64,000 nucleotides of DNA, taken from RYN-230 sp963851025 (lineage in GTDB: Bacteria > Actinomycetota > Actinomycetes > Streptosporangiales > Streptosporangiaceae). The position numbers and the translations under genes are program-made. The notes beneath the pieces were generated by a model. That model saw nothing but the letters and a program-made list of their open reading frames with translations, was not told the DNA's origin and did not search any database. Shown in pieces: positions 53,874-63,676 of the stretch; the first letter of the stretch is position 1, and each line of letters begins with the position of its first letter. The DNA lies in contig CAWKOA010000008.1 in NCBI GenBank assembly GCA_963851025.1, positions 1 to 64,000 on the forward strand. The letters run 5' to 3'.

Positions 53874-55664
53874 GTGACCGCCACCAGGGACGTGCTCGTG
53901 CCCGGCCCGGCTCCCGCCGGGCCGGGCACGCCCCGCTGGCGCAGGCTGGCCGCACCGCGCGGGCTCACGGCCCTGTTCGGCCGGCTGGGCCTGCCGCTGT
54001 TCTGGGCCGCGCTGATCTTCTTCATCCTGGTCCCGTGCGTCAGCTCGCTGGCGCTGGCCCTGTCGCCGCGGCTGTTCAGCCAGGGCACGCAGTGGTTCAC
54101 GCTGACCTACCTGGGCCAGGCGTTCACCGGCGCGACCGCGATCGCCATCACCAACTCGCTGTGGGTGAGCGCCGCCGCGGCCGCGCTCGGGCTGGCCATC
54201 GGGTTCCCGATCGCGTGGCTGGCGGGCCGGACCACCCTGCCCGGCCGCCGGTTCGTGCCCGGCGGCATGTGGCTGGTGCTGCTGCTGCCCTCGTGGCTGC
54301 CCGCCCTGGGCTGGGAGCGGCTGGTCCAGCCGGACGGCGTGATGTACCGGGTCGGGCTGGACTGGCCCTGGGTCACCCACGCCATCATGGGCCCGTTCGG
54401 CGTGGTGCTCCTGCTCGGCCTGCGCTCGGTGCCGTTCACCTACCTGGCCATCACCGCGTCGCTGGCCGGGCTCGGCCAGGAGTTCGAGGACGCGGCCCGG
54501 GTGCACGGGGCGGGCCGGGCCGCGACGCTGCGGCTGATCTGGCCGATGCTGGCCCCGGCCATCTGGTCCGCGCTGGCCATCGGGTTCGCCGAGTCGATCA
54601 GCGACTTCGGGGTGGCGGCGACGCTGGCCTACAACTCCAACTTCACCCTGGCCACCTATCAGCTGTTCGCGGCCATCGGCAACTTCCCGCCGAACTTCCC
54701 GCTCGCCTCGGCCATGGGCATGCTGCTGGTCGCGGCCATCGCCATCCCGCTCGCGCTGCAGGCCCGCGCGCTGCGGGGCCGGTCCTACCAGATGCTGTCC
54801 GGGCGGACCCGCCAGGTCATCCGGCGCCAGCTGAGCCGGCCGGCCGCCCTCGCCGCGGCCGGCGGGGTGGGACTGTTCTTCCTGGTCGCCCTGGGGGTGC
54901 CGGGCTTCGGGGCGGTCAGCGCGTCGCTGCTCGGGGACTACGGCGGGTCCTTCACGCTGACCCTGGCCAACTACCGCGCGCTGCTGCACGAGACGGGGCA
55001 GATCGGCCCGCTGGAACGGTCGCTGATCTACGCGGCGGTCACCTCGTTCATCACGGTGACCGGCGGCTTCGTCGCCGCCTGGCTGCTCGCCCAGCGGCGC
55101 GCGAAGTCGTCCAGGGCCCTGGATTTCCTGCTGCTGGCGGCCATCGCGCTGCCCAGCGTGGTGTTCGCGGCGGGCTACATCTTCGCTTACAACCTGCCGT
55201 TCTGGTCCCGGCTCGGCATCAACCTGTACCAGACGACCACGCTGCTGATCATCGCCTACGCCGCGTCCAGCCTGCCCACGAACGCCCGGGTGCTGGTGGG
55301 CGCGGTTTCCCAGCTGCAGCCCTCGCTGAAGGACGCGGCCCGCACGCACGGGGCCGGGGCCGCGGTGGCCTGGGCCCGCGCCGTGCTGCCCGTGGTGTCC
55401 CGGCCGATCACCATGGCCTGGCTGCTCACGTTCTGCGGGGTGTTCCTGGAGCTGCCGATCTCGCAGCTGCTCTACGCGCCGGGCTCCCCGCCGGCCTCCA
55501 TCGCCATCGAAGACAACCTGAGCAACTACCACTTCGGCGTGGGCATGGCGCAGGCGGTCCTCGCCGTCACCATCGCCCTGGCCGCGGTGCTGATCGTGCT
55601 GGGCGGCTACCGGCTGATCGCGCCAGCCTGCTGGCGCCGGATCGGAGGAGCAACCCGTGGCTGA
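53874..55664 (+). CDS. ABC transporter permease, FbpB-type fused double permease
   Basis: The 596-residue membrane protein has about twelve helices. Two permease halves each show the EAA loop: SLAGLGQEFEDAARVHGAGR (about 195-215) and LQPSLKDAARTHGAGAAVAW (about 475-495). The fused form is typical of ferric iron importers. GTG at 53874 is 34 bases after the lipoprotein gene. Its 3' end overlaps the ATPase gene by 8 bases. Confidence 0.92.
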   Translation: MTATRDVLVPGPAPAGPGTPRWRRLAAPRGLTALFGRLGLPLFWAALIFFILVPCVSSLALALSPRLFSQGTQWFTLTYLGQAFTGATAIAITNSLWVSAAAAALGLAIGFPIAWLAGRTTLPGRRFVPGGMWLVLLLPSWLPALGWERLVQPDGVMYRVGLDWPWVTHAIMGPFGVVLLLGLRSVPFTYLAITASLAGLGQEFEDAARVHGAGRAATLRLIWPMLAPAIWSALAIGFAESISDFGVAATLAYNSNFTLATYQLFAAIGNFPPNFPLASAMGMLLVAAIAIPLALQARALRGRSYQMLSGRTRQVIRRQLSRPAALAAAGGVGLFFLVALGVPGFGAVSASLLGDYGGSFTLTLANYRALLHETGQIGPLERSLIYAAVTSFITVTGGFVAAWLLAQRRAKSSRALDFLLLAAIALPSVVFAAGYIFAYNLPFWSRLGINLYQTTTLLIIAYAASSLPTNARVLVGAVSQLQPSLKDAARTHGAGAAVAWARAVLPVVSRPITMAWLLTFCGVFLELPISQLLYAPGSPPASIAIEDNLSNYHFGVGMAQAVLAVTIALAAVLIVLGGYRLIAPACWRRIGGATRG

Positions 55665-56805
55665 GCAGATTTCGCTGGACTGCGTCAGCAAGACCTACCA
55701 GGGCGGCAACCAGGCCCTGCGGGACGTCTCGCTGGACGTCGAGCCCGGCACGTTCCTGGTGCTGCTCGGCCCGTCCGGGTCGGGCAAGACCACGCTGCTG
55801 CGGTGCCTGGCCGGCATCGAGCGGGTCACCTCGGGCCGGATCTCGATCGGCGGCCGGATGGTGGCCGACGGGCGCGTGCATGTGCCGCCCGACCAGCGGG
55901 ATCTCAGCATGGTGTTCCAGGACTACGCGCTGTGGCCGCACCTGAAGGCGCACGACAACGTCGCGTTCGCGCTGCGCCGCCGCAAGCTGCCGCGGGCCCA
56001 GGGGCAGGAACGGGCGGCCGCGATGCTGGACCGGGTCGGCCTGGGCGCGCTCGGCCAGCGCTACCCGAACGAGCTGTCCGGCGGTGAGCAGCAGCGGGTC
56101 GCGCTGGCCCGGGCGCTGGTCGCCGACACGGGCCTGATCCTGTGCGACGAGCCGCTCTCCAACCTCGACGCGGACCTGCGGGAGCGGATGCGGCTGGAGA
56201 TCTCCGCGCTGGTCCGCGAGGCCGGGGCCACCACGGTCTACATCACCCACGACCAGGCCGAGGCGTTCGCCCTGGCCGACCGGGTCGGCGTCCTGGAACG
56301 GGGCCGGCTGGTCCAGCTGGGCACCCCGGAGGAGATCTACACCGCACCCGCGACGCCGTTCGTGGCCCGCTTCACCGGCCTGTCCGGCGAGCTGCCGGTG
56401 CAGGTCCGCGGCCGGGCCGAGGACGGCGCCGTGGAGGTGGAGCTGGCCGGGCCGGCCCAGGCGCGGCCGTTCCAGGCCCGGGGGCCGAGCCTGCCCATCG
56501 GCGAGGCGGCCGCGCTGCTGATGATCCGGCCCACCGGGGTCCAGCTGTGCGCCACCCACACCGGCGAGCACCACGTCACGGGCACCGTCGCCGACGTCGC
56601 CTTCCGCGGCCGGGGCTACGAGCACGCCATCGACATTCCCGGGCACGGGCGCCTGACCAGCGTCTTCTCCGACGCCCGGGCGGATCGCGGCCAGCACGTC
56701 GGGCTGCGCCTGGACCCGCGCGGCTGCCACCTGTTCAGCGCCGGGCTGGCGCAGGAGCCCGCCCCCGCCCCGGCCAGCCGGCAGCCGGCGCCGGCCGGAC
56801 CCTAG
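55657..56805 (+). CDS. ABC transporter ATPase, FbpC/PotA type
   Basis: The 382-residue ATPase has Walker A GPSGSGKT (38-45), signature LSGGEQQRVALARALVADTG, Walker B LILCDEPLSNLDADLRERMR, the H-loop in VYITHDQAEAFALADRVGVL, and a C-terminal TOBE/regulatory domain (LLMIRPTGVQLC, VADVAFRGRGYEHAIDIPG). It powers the importer of the two preceding genes. GTG 55657 after GGAGGAGCAACCC is the start. Confidence 0.94.
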   Translation: MAEQISLDCVSKTYQGGNQALRDVSLDVEPGTFLVLLGPSGSGKTTLLRCLAGIERVTSGRISIGGRMVADGRVHVPPDQRDLSMVFQDYALWPHLKAHDNVAFALRRRKLPRAQGQERAAAMLDRVGLGALGQRYPNELSGGEQQRVALARALVADTGLILCDEPLSNLDADLRERMRLEISALVREAGATTVYITHDQAEAFALADRVGVLERGRLVQLGTPEEIYTAPATPFVARFTGLSGELPVQVRGRAEDGAVEVELAGPAQARPFQARGPSLPIGEAAALLMIRPTGVQLCATHTGEHHVTGTVADVAFRGRGYEHAIDIPGHGRLTSVFSDARADRGQHVGLRLDPRGCHLFSAGLAQEPAPAPASRQPAPAGP

Positions 56806-56907
56806 CGGTGGCCACCGCGCGATCTTCGTCACAGCGACCGCTCCTGCGGGGCGCGACCATGCGTGACGCGTGATCGTCCTGCCCGGGCAGGGGCTAGCAT
56901 CAGAGCC

Positions 56908-58428
56908 GTGACCACGACGCTCACCTTTACTACCAGCGCGCCCAGCTCGATCGACGCGGACGCCGTCGTCATCGGGGTGACCAAGGGCCAGGACGGACCC
57001 GTCCTGGCGCCGGGCGCCGACGACCTGGACCAGGCGCTGGGCGGGACCCTGGCCGCCACCCTGGCCACCCTGGGCATGACCGGCCAGGCCGAGGAAGTCA
57101 CCCGGCTGCCGGGCGGCGGCCCGGTCACCGCTCCGGTGATCGCCGCGGTCGGCCTCGGCCCGGACGGCAGCGGCCCCGCCGACCCCGAGACGCTGCGCCG
57201 CGCGGCGGGCGCGGCCGTCAGGACGCTGGCCGCGGGCGGGCGCGCGGCGGCCAACGGCGACCGGGGCGGGCTGAGGATCGCGCTGGCCCTGCCCGCCGCC
57301 GACCCGGCGTCGGCCGAGGCCGTCGCCGTGGGCGCGCTGCTGGGCGGCTACGCCTTCACCCGGTACAAGCAGGACGGCCGCCGGCCCGCGGCGATCACCG
57401 TGCTGACCCCGGCGGATGATCCGGACGGCATCGGCCGCCGGGCCCAGGCCCTGGCCGACGCGGTGTCACTCGCCCGCGACCTGGTCAACACGGCCCCGTC
57501 CGACCTGTTCCCGGAGACGCTGGCGGACGAGGCGGCCCGGGTGGCCGCCGCCGCCGGGCTGCAGGCCGAGGTGCTGGACGAGAAGGCGCTGGAACGCGGC
57601 GGCTACGGCGGCATCGTGGGCGTCGGCCAGGGATCGGTGCACCCGCCACGGCTGGTGCGGATGGAGTACGCGCCGGCCGGGGCGGACAAGACGGTGGTGT
57701 TCATCGGCAAGGGCATCACCTTCGACTCCGGCGGGCTGTCGCTGAAGCCGCCGAAGTCCATGGAAACCATGAAGTCGGACATGGGCGGCGCGGCCGCGAT
57801 CATCGGCGCGATGCAGGCCATCGCGGCGCTGGCCCCGGACGTCCGGGTCATCGGCTACCTGCCGATCGCGGAGAACATGCCGAGCGGGACCGCGCAGCGC
57901 CCCTCCGACGTGCTGACCATCTACGGCGGCAAGACGGTCGAGGTGCTCAACACCGACGCCGAGGGCCGGCTGGTGCTCGCCGACGCGCTGGCCCGCTCCG
58001 CCGAGGACGCCCCCGACGTCGTGGTGGACGTGGCCACGCTGACCGGCGCCCAGGTCGTGGCGCTCGGCACCCGGATCTCCGCGGTCATGGCCAACGACGA
58101 CGCGCTGCGTGACGCGGTGGTGGCCGCGGCGGACCGGGCCGGCGAGGCCATGTGGCCGATGCCGCTGCCCGCGGAACTGCGCAAGGGCCTGGACTCGACC
58201 GTGGCCGACCTGGCCAACGTGGCCGGCGACCGCAGCGGCGGGATGCTCGTCGCCGGCCTGTTCCTGCGCGAGTTCGTGCCCGCCGGGGTGCGCTGGGCCC
58301 ATCTCGATATCGCGGGCCCATCCTTCAATGACGGCCAGCCGCACGGGTATACCCCCAAGGGCGGGACGGGCGCGGCCACCCGGGCCCTGGTGCAGATAGC
58401 ACTGGACGCCGCGGCGGGAAGGCTCTAA
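56908..58428 (+). CDS. pepA: Leucyl aminopeptidase (M17)
   Basis: The 506-residue enzyme has the M17 metal sites: VVFIGKGITFDSGGLSLKPP, KSDMGGAAAIIGAM and NTDAEGRLVLADALA with the bicarbonate/Arg site. It removes N-terminal residues as a hexamer in the cytosol. GTG 56908 was chosen as start. It lies 54 bases before lpd, matching the pepA-lpd-sucB order of Streptomyces. Confidence 0.94.
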   Translation: MTTTLTFTTSAPSSIDADAVVIGVTKGQDGPVLAPGADDLDQALGGTLAATLATLGMTGQAEEVTRLPGGGPVTAPVIAAVGLGPDGSGPADPETLRRAAGAAVRTLAAGGRAAANGDRGGLRIALALPAADPASAEAVAVGALLGGYAFTRYKQDGRRPAAITVLTPADDPDGIGRRAQALADAVSLARDLVNTAPSDLFPETLADEAARVAAAAGLQAEVLDEKALERGGYGGIVGVGQGSVHPPRLVRMEYAPAGADKTVVFIGKGITFDSGGLSLKPPKSMETMKSDMGGAAAIIGAMQAIAALAPDVRVIGYLPIAENMPSGTAQRPSDVLTIYGGKTVEVLNTDAEGRLVLADALARSAEDAPDVVVDVATLTGAQVVALGTRISAVMANDDALRDAVVAAADRAGEAMWPMPLPAELRKGLDSTVADLANVAGDRSGGMLVAGLFLREFVPAGVRWAHLDIAGPSFNDGQPHGYTPKGGTGAATRALVQIALDAAAGRL

Positions 58429-58482
58429 CCGGGCCTCGGTGTTAGCGGTCGGGGACAACTGATCGGAGCAAGGAGCACATCA

Positions 58483-59883
58483 GTGGCGGACAGCAACAGT
58501 TCCTACGACATCGTCATCCTCGGTGGCGGCAGCGGCGGTTACGCCTGCGCGCTGCGCGCGGCCGAACTCGGCAAGCGGGTGGCGCTGATCGAGAAGGACA
58601 AGGTCGGGGGGACCTGCCTGCATCGCGGCTGCATTCCCACCAAGGCGCTGCTGCACGCCGCGGAAGTCGCCGACCAGGCCCGGGAGGGCGAGGCGTTCGG
58701 GGTACGGTCCACCTTCGAGGGGATCGACATGCCGGGCGTGCACGCCTACAAGGACAAGGTCGTGGACCGGCTCTGGAAGGGCCTGCAGAGCACGCTGGCC
58801 AGCCGGAAGATCGAGATGGTCTACGGTGAGGGCACCCTGGTCTCGCCGACCCAGGTCCGGGTGGGCGACACGGTGTACGAGGGCGCGCACATCGTGCTGG
58901 CCACCGGGTCCGAGGCGAAGAGCCTGCCCGGGCTGGAGATCGACGGCGAGCGGGTCATCACCAGTGACCAGGCGCTCCGGCTGGACCGGGTGCCGCGGTC
59001 GGCCGTCATCCTCGGCGGCGGGGTCATCGGCGTGGAGTTCGCCAGCGTGTGGCGCTCCTTCGGGGCCGAGGTCACCATCGTGGAGATGCTCCCGCACCTG
59101 CTGCCGCTGGAAGACGAGGCCAGCTCCAAGCTGCTGGAGCGGGCGTTCCGGCGGCGCGGCATCGGCTACGAGCTCGGTACCCGGTTCGAGGGGGTCAAGG
59201 ACCACGGCGGCGGCCTGACGGTCAGCCTGGCCGGCGGCAAGACCCTGGACACCGACCTGCTCCTGGTCGCGGTGGGCCGCGGGCCGGTCTCGGCCGGCCT
59301 GGGCTACGAGGCGGCGGGCGTGACGGTGGAGCGCGGGTACGTGAAGGTCGATGAGTACTGCCGCACCAGCGTGCCCACGATCTCCGCGGTCGGGGACCTG
59401 ATCCCCGGCCCGCAGCTGGCCCACGTGGGCTTCGCCGAGGGCATCCTGGTCGCGGAGCGGCTGGCCGGCCTGAAGGTGACGCCGATCGACTACGACGGCG
59501 TGCCCCGGGTCACCTACAGCGACCCGGAGGTCGCGTCGGTGGGCATCACGTCGGCGATGGCGAAGGAGCGCGGCATCGAGGTCACCGAGCTGACCTACCC
59601 GATCGGCGGCAACGGCAAGAGCGTGATCCTGCAGACCCAGGGCGCGGCCAAGCTGATCGCGGCGGCCACCGGCGGCCCGGACGGTACGCCCGGGCCGGTG
59701 CTGGGCATCCACCTGGTCGGCGCCCGGGTCGGCGAGCTGATCGCCGAAGGGCAGCTGATCTACAACTGGGAGGCGCTGCCGTATGACGTGGCCCAGCTCA
59801 TCCACCCGCACCCCACCCAGTCAGAGCTGATCGGCGAGGCGCACCTCGCGCTGGCCGGGAAGCCCCTGCACATGCACGCGTAG
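58483..59883 (+). CDS. lpdA: Dihydrolipoyl dehydrogenase
   Basis: The 466-residue flavoenzyme reoxidises lipoyl groups of 2-oxoacid dehydrogenases. FAD motif VILGGGSGGYACALRAAELG, redox-active disulfide in GGTCLHRGCIP (C45/C50), NAD motif AVILGGGVIGVEFASVW and the C-terminal His in IHPHPTQSELIGEAHL are visible. GTG start at 58483 after AGGAGCACATCA. It is followed by sucB and serves that complex and the AceE-dependent one. Confidence 0.96.
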   Translation: MADSNSSYDIVILGGGSGGYACALRAAELGKRVALIEKDKVGGTCLHRGCIPTKALLHAAEVADQAREGEAFGVRSTFEGIDMPGVHAYKDKVVDRLWKGLQSTLASRKIEMVYGEGTLVSPTQVRVGDTVYEGAHIVLATGSEAKSLPGLEIDGERVITSDQALRLDRVPRSAVILGGGVIGVEFASVWRSFGAEVTIVEMLPHLLPLEDEASSKLLERAFRRRGIGYELGTRFEGVKDHGGGLTVSLAGGKTLDTDLLLVAVGRGPVSAGLGYEAAGVTVERGYVKVDEYCRTSVPTISAVGDLIPGPQLAHVGFAEGILVAERLAGLKVTPIDYDGVPRVTYSDPEVASVGITSAMAKERGIEVTELTYPIGGNGKSVILQTQGAAKLIAAATGGPDGTPGPVLGIHLVGARVGELIAEGQLIYNWEALPYDVAQLIHPHPTQSELIGEAHLALAGKPLHMHA

Positions 59884-59956
59884 CCCGGGCGGGCTGCGCA
59901 CCCCCCAACACAGCCGCAACTGTGAGTGTCGAACAGCGAAGGAGTCACGGGAAGCC

Positions 59957-61705
59957 ATGTCGGTCTCCGTATCCATGCCCCAGCTCGGTGAGAGCGTTAC
60001 CGAGGGCACCGTCACGCGCTGGCTGAAGAAGGAGGGCGAGCGCGTGGAGGCGGACGAGCCGCTGCTCGAGGTCTCCACAGACAAGGTCGACACCGAGATA
60101 CCGTCCCCGGTGGCCGGGATCCTGCGCGGGATCACCGTGGCCGAGGACGAGACGGTCGCGGTCGGCGCCGAGCTCGCGGTCATCGACGAGAACGGCGCCG
60201 AGGCCGCGGCCCCCGCCGTGGGCGACGGGGCAGACGGCCAGGCCGGGGCGGCCGCGGCCGCCGAGAGCCCGGACGCCTACCAGGCGGGTGCTCAGGAGCC
60301 GGACGTCCAGCCCGCGGACGAGACCGCGGCCGAGGCGGGGTACCCCTACCCGGCCGCGGGCGGGTACCAGGGCAGCGAGGAGCCCGCCGGCGGGTACCAG
60401 CCGCCGGCCGCGTACGAGCAGCCCGCCCCGCCGGCCAGCTACGCGCCGCCGCAGGCGGCCGAGCCCGCCGCGCCCGCGCAGGACCTGGAGCAGCCGCCCA
60501 GCGCACCGCAGCAGCACGCCGACATCTGGCAGCGGGCCCAGCCGGCCACCCCGGCGGCACCGCCCGCTCCCCCGGCGCCGCCCGCACCCGCGGCCCCGCC
60601 GGCCCCGGCCCAGCAGGCTCCCGCGCCACCCGCCCCGGCACAGCAGGCGCCGCCTGCGCCACCGCAGCCGCCCGCGGATGGCGGGCAGGCCCGGGCCGCC
60701 TCCCCGCTGGGGACGTCGGACGGCCCGTACGTCACCCCCCTGGTCCGCAAGCTGGCCGCCGAGCATGGCGTGGACCTGGCCACCGTCACCGGGACCGGGG
60801 TCGGCGGCCGGATCCGCAAGCAGGACGTGGTCGATGCGGCCCGGGTCCGGCGTGAGGCCATCGCCGCGGCGCAGCAGTCCGCCGCGGCCGCGCAGCCGGC
60901 CGCCGGGCAGGCCCCGGCCGGGCCGGTCCCGGCGGGGCAGGCCCAGGGCGGCGCGGCGCGGCCCGCGATCGAGCCCTCCCACCTGCGCGGCACGACCGAG
61001 CGGATGTCCCGGGCCCGGCAGCTGATCGCCCGCCGCATGGTCGAGTCCCTGCAGACGTCCGCGCAGCTGACCACCGTGGTCGAGGTGGACGTGACCGCGA
61101 TCGCCAGGCTCCGGGATCGCGCCAAGGCCGATTTCGAGGCCCGCGAGGGCGTCAAGCTCACCTTCCTCCCGTTCTTCGCGCTGGCCGCGGTGGAGGCGCT
61201 GAAGGTGCACCCGCGGCTCAACGCCAGCATCGAACCGGACGGCAACCAGGTCACCTACCACGACGCGGAGCATCTCGGCATCGCGGTGGACACCGAGCGA
61301 GGGCTGATGGTCCCCGTCATCCGCAACGCCGGCGACCTCAACGTGGGCGGCCTGGCCCGCAAGATCGCGGACCTGGCGTCCCGGACCCGGGGCGGGCAGG
61401 TAAGCCCGGACGACCTGGCCGGGGGCACGTTCACGCTGACCAACACCGGCAGCCGGGGCGCGCTGTTCGACACGCCCATCATCAACCAGCCTCAGGTCGG
61501 CATCCTCGGCACTGGCACGGTCGTCCGCCGCCCGGTGGTCGTGCAGGACCCGGCGCTCGGCGAGGTGATCGCCGTCCGGTCCATGGTGTACCTGGCCCTC
61601 AGCTACGACCACCGGCTGGTGGACGGGGCCGACGCGGCGCGCTTCCTGGGCACCGTGAAGGCCCGCCTGGAGGAAGGGGCCTTCGAGGCGGAACTCGGGC
61701 TCTAG
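59957..61705 (+). CDS. sucB: Dihydrolipoamide succinyltransferase (2-oxoglutarate dehydrogenase E2)
   Basis: The 582-residue E2 has one lipoyl domain (SVSMPQLGESVTEGTVTRWL, Lys43 in LEVSTDKVDTEIPS), a long Ala/Pro/Gln linker (about 75-250), a peripheral-subunit binding domain (VTPLVRKLAAEHGVDLATVT, GTGVGGRIRKQDVVDAA) and the catalytic domain with LALSYDHRLVDGADAARFLG near the end. It transfers succinyl or acetyl groups to CoA. As no separate E2 for AceE is in the window, it could serve both complexes, but this is not certain. Confidence 0.93.
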   Translation: MSVSVSMPQLGESVTEGTVTRWLKKEGERVEADEPLLEVSTDKVDTEIPSPVAGILRGITVAEDETVAVGAELAVIDENGAEAAAPAVGDGADGQAGAAAAAESPDAYQAGAQEPDVQPADETAAEAGYPYPAAGGYQGSEEPAGGYQPPAAYEQPAPPASYAPPQAAEPAAPAQDLEQPPSAPQQHADIWQRAQPATPAAPPAPPAPPAPAAPPAPAQQAPAPPAPAQQAPPAPPQPPADGGQARAASPLGTSDGPYVTPLVRKLAAEHGVDLATVTGTGVGGRIRKQDVVDAARVRREAIAAAQQSAAAAQPAAGQAPAGPVPAGQAQGGAARPAIEPSHLRGTTERMSRARQLIARRMVESLQTSAQLTTVVEVDVTAIARLRDRAKADFEAREGVKLTFLPFFALAAVEALKVHPRLNASIEPDGNQVTYHDAEHLGIAVDTERGLMVPVIRNAGDLNVGGLARKIADLASRTRGGQVSPDDLAGGTFTLTNTGSRGALFDTPIINQPQVGILGTGTVVRRPVVVQDPALGEVIAVRSMVYLALSYDHRLVDGADAARFLGTVKARLEEGAFEAELGL

Positions 61706-61810
61706 CCACGGGACCGGCCTAAACCCGGGCCGGGGCGTCCGCGGGTCCCGCGGCCAACGAAGACTCAAGCGAGGGGCCCGCCGGGCCGCGTGCGAGGAAC
61801 GGGGGCAGCC

Positions 61811-62725
61811 ATGAAAGTCGCGGTAACCGGGGCGTCCGGCCTGATCGGCAGCGCCCTGACCGCCTCGTTGCGGGACCGCGGGGACCAGGTGGTCACCTTG
61901 GTGCGCCGGACGCCCGCGTCGGCCGGTGAGATCGCCTGGGACCCGCTGACCCCCATGGGCAGCCTGGCGCCCGGCGCCCTCGACGGCACCGACGCAGTCG
62001 TGCACCTGGCCGGCGCGGGAATCGCCGACCATCGCTGGACCGACTCCTACAAGGAGGAGATCCGGTCCAGCCGGGTGCAGGGCACCCGGGCCCTCACCGA
62101 GTTCCTGGCGGCCATGGGCCAGCCGCCCGCGGTCTTGCTCTCCGGCTCCGCCATCGGCTGGTACGGGGATACCGGGCGCCGGGAAGTGGACGAGTCGGCC
62201 CCGGCCGGCCAGGGGTTCCTGGCCGGCGTGGTGCGGGACTGGGAGGCGGCCGCCGACCCGGCCCGGCAGGCCGGGATCCGGGTCGCCACGCTGCGCACCG
62301 GCGTCGTGATGTCCCGCCACGGGGGGGTGCTGGCCCGGCTGCTGCTCCCGTTCCGGCTGGGGCTGGGCGCGCGGCTCGGCCCGGGCACCCAGTTCATGAG
62401 CTGGGTGGCCCTGGCCGACTGGATCGGCGCCGCCCGCTTCCTCCTGGATCACCAGGAGATATCCGGGCCGGTGAACCTGACCGCGCCGACCCCGGAGACC
62501 AACGCCGCGTTCACCGCCGCGCTGGCGGGCGCGCTGCACCGCCCGGCGCTGCTGAGCATCCCGTCCCCGGTGCTGGAGATGGCTCTCGGCGGGGTGACCA
62601 GCGACCTGATGAGCAGCGCCCGGGTCCTGCCCCGGGTGCTGCGCGAGGCCGGCTACGGGTTCACCCAGCCCGACCTGCGCGCCGCGCTCACCGCCGAACT
62701 ACAGACGGCCGGATCCGCCGCCTAG
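61811..62725 (+). CDS. TIGR01777 family epimerase-like protein (SDR)
   Basis: The 304-residue protein has the Rossmann loop MKVAVTGASGLIGSALTASL, then VVHLAGAGIADHRWTDSYKE, SGSAIGWYGDTGRREVDESA and MSWVALADWIGAARFLLDHQ. The C-terminal VTSDLMSSARVLPRVLREAG is typical (the DUF1731 end). The reaction is unknown. It follows sucB in a conserved order. ATG 61811. Confidence 0.9.
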   Translation: MKVAVTGASGLIGSALTASLRDRGDQVVTLVRRTPASAGEIAWDPLTPMGSLAPGALDGTDAVVHLAGAGIADHRWTDSYKEEIRSSRVQGTRALTEFLAAMGQPPAVLLSGSAIGWYGDTGRREVDESAPAGQGFLAGVVRDWEAAADPARQAGIRVATLRTGVVMSRHGGVLARLLLPFRLGLGARLGPGTQFMSWVALADWIGAARFLLDHQEISGPVNLTAPTPETNAAFTAALAGALHRPALLSIPSPVLEMALGGVTSDLMSSARVLPRVLREAGYGFTQPDLRAALTAELQTAGSAA

Positions 62726-62732
62726 CGTCTGG

Positions 62733-63593
62733 CTAGCCAGGGCCGGGTGACGCCCCGGACAGGAAGGCGCTGAGCGCGCCGCTGAGCCGGGCGGGATCAT
62801 CCAGCCAGGGATAATGGCCGGCGCCCGGCTGCATGGTGAGGTCCCAGCGGGGGAACAGGGCGGCCGCCCGGGCCAGCAGGTCCGGCGGGGACATGGCATC
62901 CACCTCGCCCCCGTACACCAGCACCGGGGCGGTCAGGCCGGCCAGCCCGGACCGGACCGCGGCCGGGTCGAACGCCCCCTCGGCGTAGAAGCCGGACCTG
63001 GCCGGCCCGGACCGCCCGCGCAGGGCCGCCGCCGCGTGGGCCTGGGCCGCGCCGTCCCACCGGCCGTAGCAGAAGGGCTGGTAGCCGAGTGTGGTCTCGG
63101 CCGAGTCATCCCCGTCGTCCGCGGCCTGCGCCGCGGCCCAGGCCGCCGCGAACCACGGCTCCGCGGAGCGCCGCCGCATGGCGGCCCGCTGCTCCTCCTC
63201 GCTGAAGGTCAGGCCGAGCGCGCGCACGCTGGGAGTGAGCAGGATCAGGCGGCCGACCCGCTCCGGGTGCGCCGCCGCGTACAGCAGGGCCACGGTGCTG
63301 CCCGCCGAGTGGCCGAGCAGGTCCAGCCGCTCCAGGCCCAGCTCCGCCCGCAGCGCCTCCACGTCCCGGGCGATGAGGTCACAGCGGTACGCCACGGGGT
63401 CGGCAGGCACCTCGCTGTCCCCGGTGCCCCGGCTGTCGGGGAGGATCAGCTCGCGGGAGCGGCCCAGCCCGCCGAGGTCACCCAGGTAGCCAGGCTCCAG
63501 GCCGGGGCCGCCGGGCAGGCAGACCAGCGGGGGGCCGGACCCGGCCCGGTGGTAGGCCAGCTTCGCGCCGTCATAGGAAGTGAAGTGTGCCAT
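62733..63593 (-). CDS. Alpha/beta hydrolase (proline iminopeptidase-like)
   Basis: The 286-residue enzyme has an oxyanion segment PPLVCLPGGPGLEPGYLGD, LILPDSRGTGDSEVPAD, the nucleophile elbow DLLGHSAGSTVALLYAAAHP, acid VLVYGGEVDAMSPPDLL and His in QPGAGHYPWLDDP. The GGPG and DSRGTGDS patterns are as in proline iminopeptidases and related lactone hydrolases. ATG 63593 is the start, since longer frames upstream are not protein-like. Convergent with the epimerase gene. Confidence 0.88.
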   Translation of the reverse strand: MAHFTSYDGAKLAYHRAGSGPPLVCLPGGPGLEPGYLGDLGGLGRSRELILPDSRGTGDSEVPADPVAYRCDLIARDVEALRAELGLERLDLLGHSAGSTVALLYAAAHPERVGRLILLTPSVRALGLTFSEEEQRAAMRRRSAEPWFAAAWAAAQAADDGDDSAETTLGYQPFCYGRWDGAAQAHAAAALRGRSGPARSGFYAEGAFDPAAVRSGLAGLTAPVLVYGGEVDAMSPPDLLARAAALFPRWDLTMQPGAGHYPWLDDPARLSGALSAFLSGASPGPG

Positions 63594-63676
63594 GCCGGCA
63601 TCCTGCGCCGGGAAGCCGCGCAAGGCCAGGGAGATTCGCGGAGAGCAGAGAGACCGGGCGATCCCGGCCGGGAGCG

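Noticed and set aside
59945..62539. 864-residue minus-strand open frame
   Set aside because: Antisense of sucB and the epimerase gene; Gly/Arg-rich without motifs.
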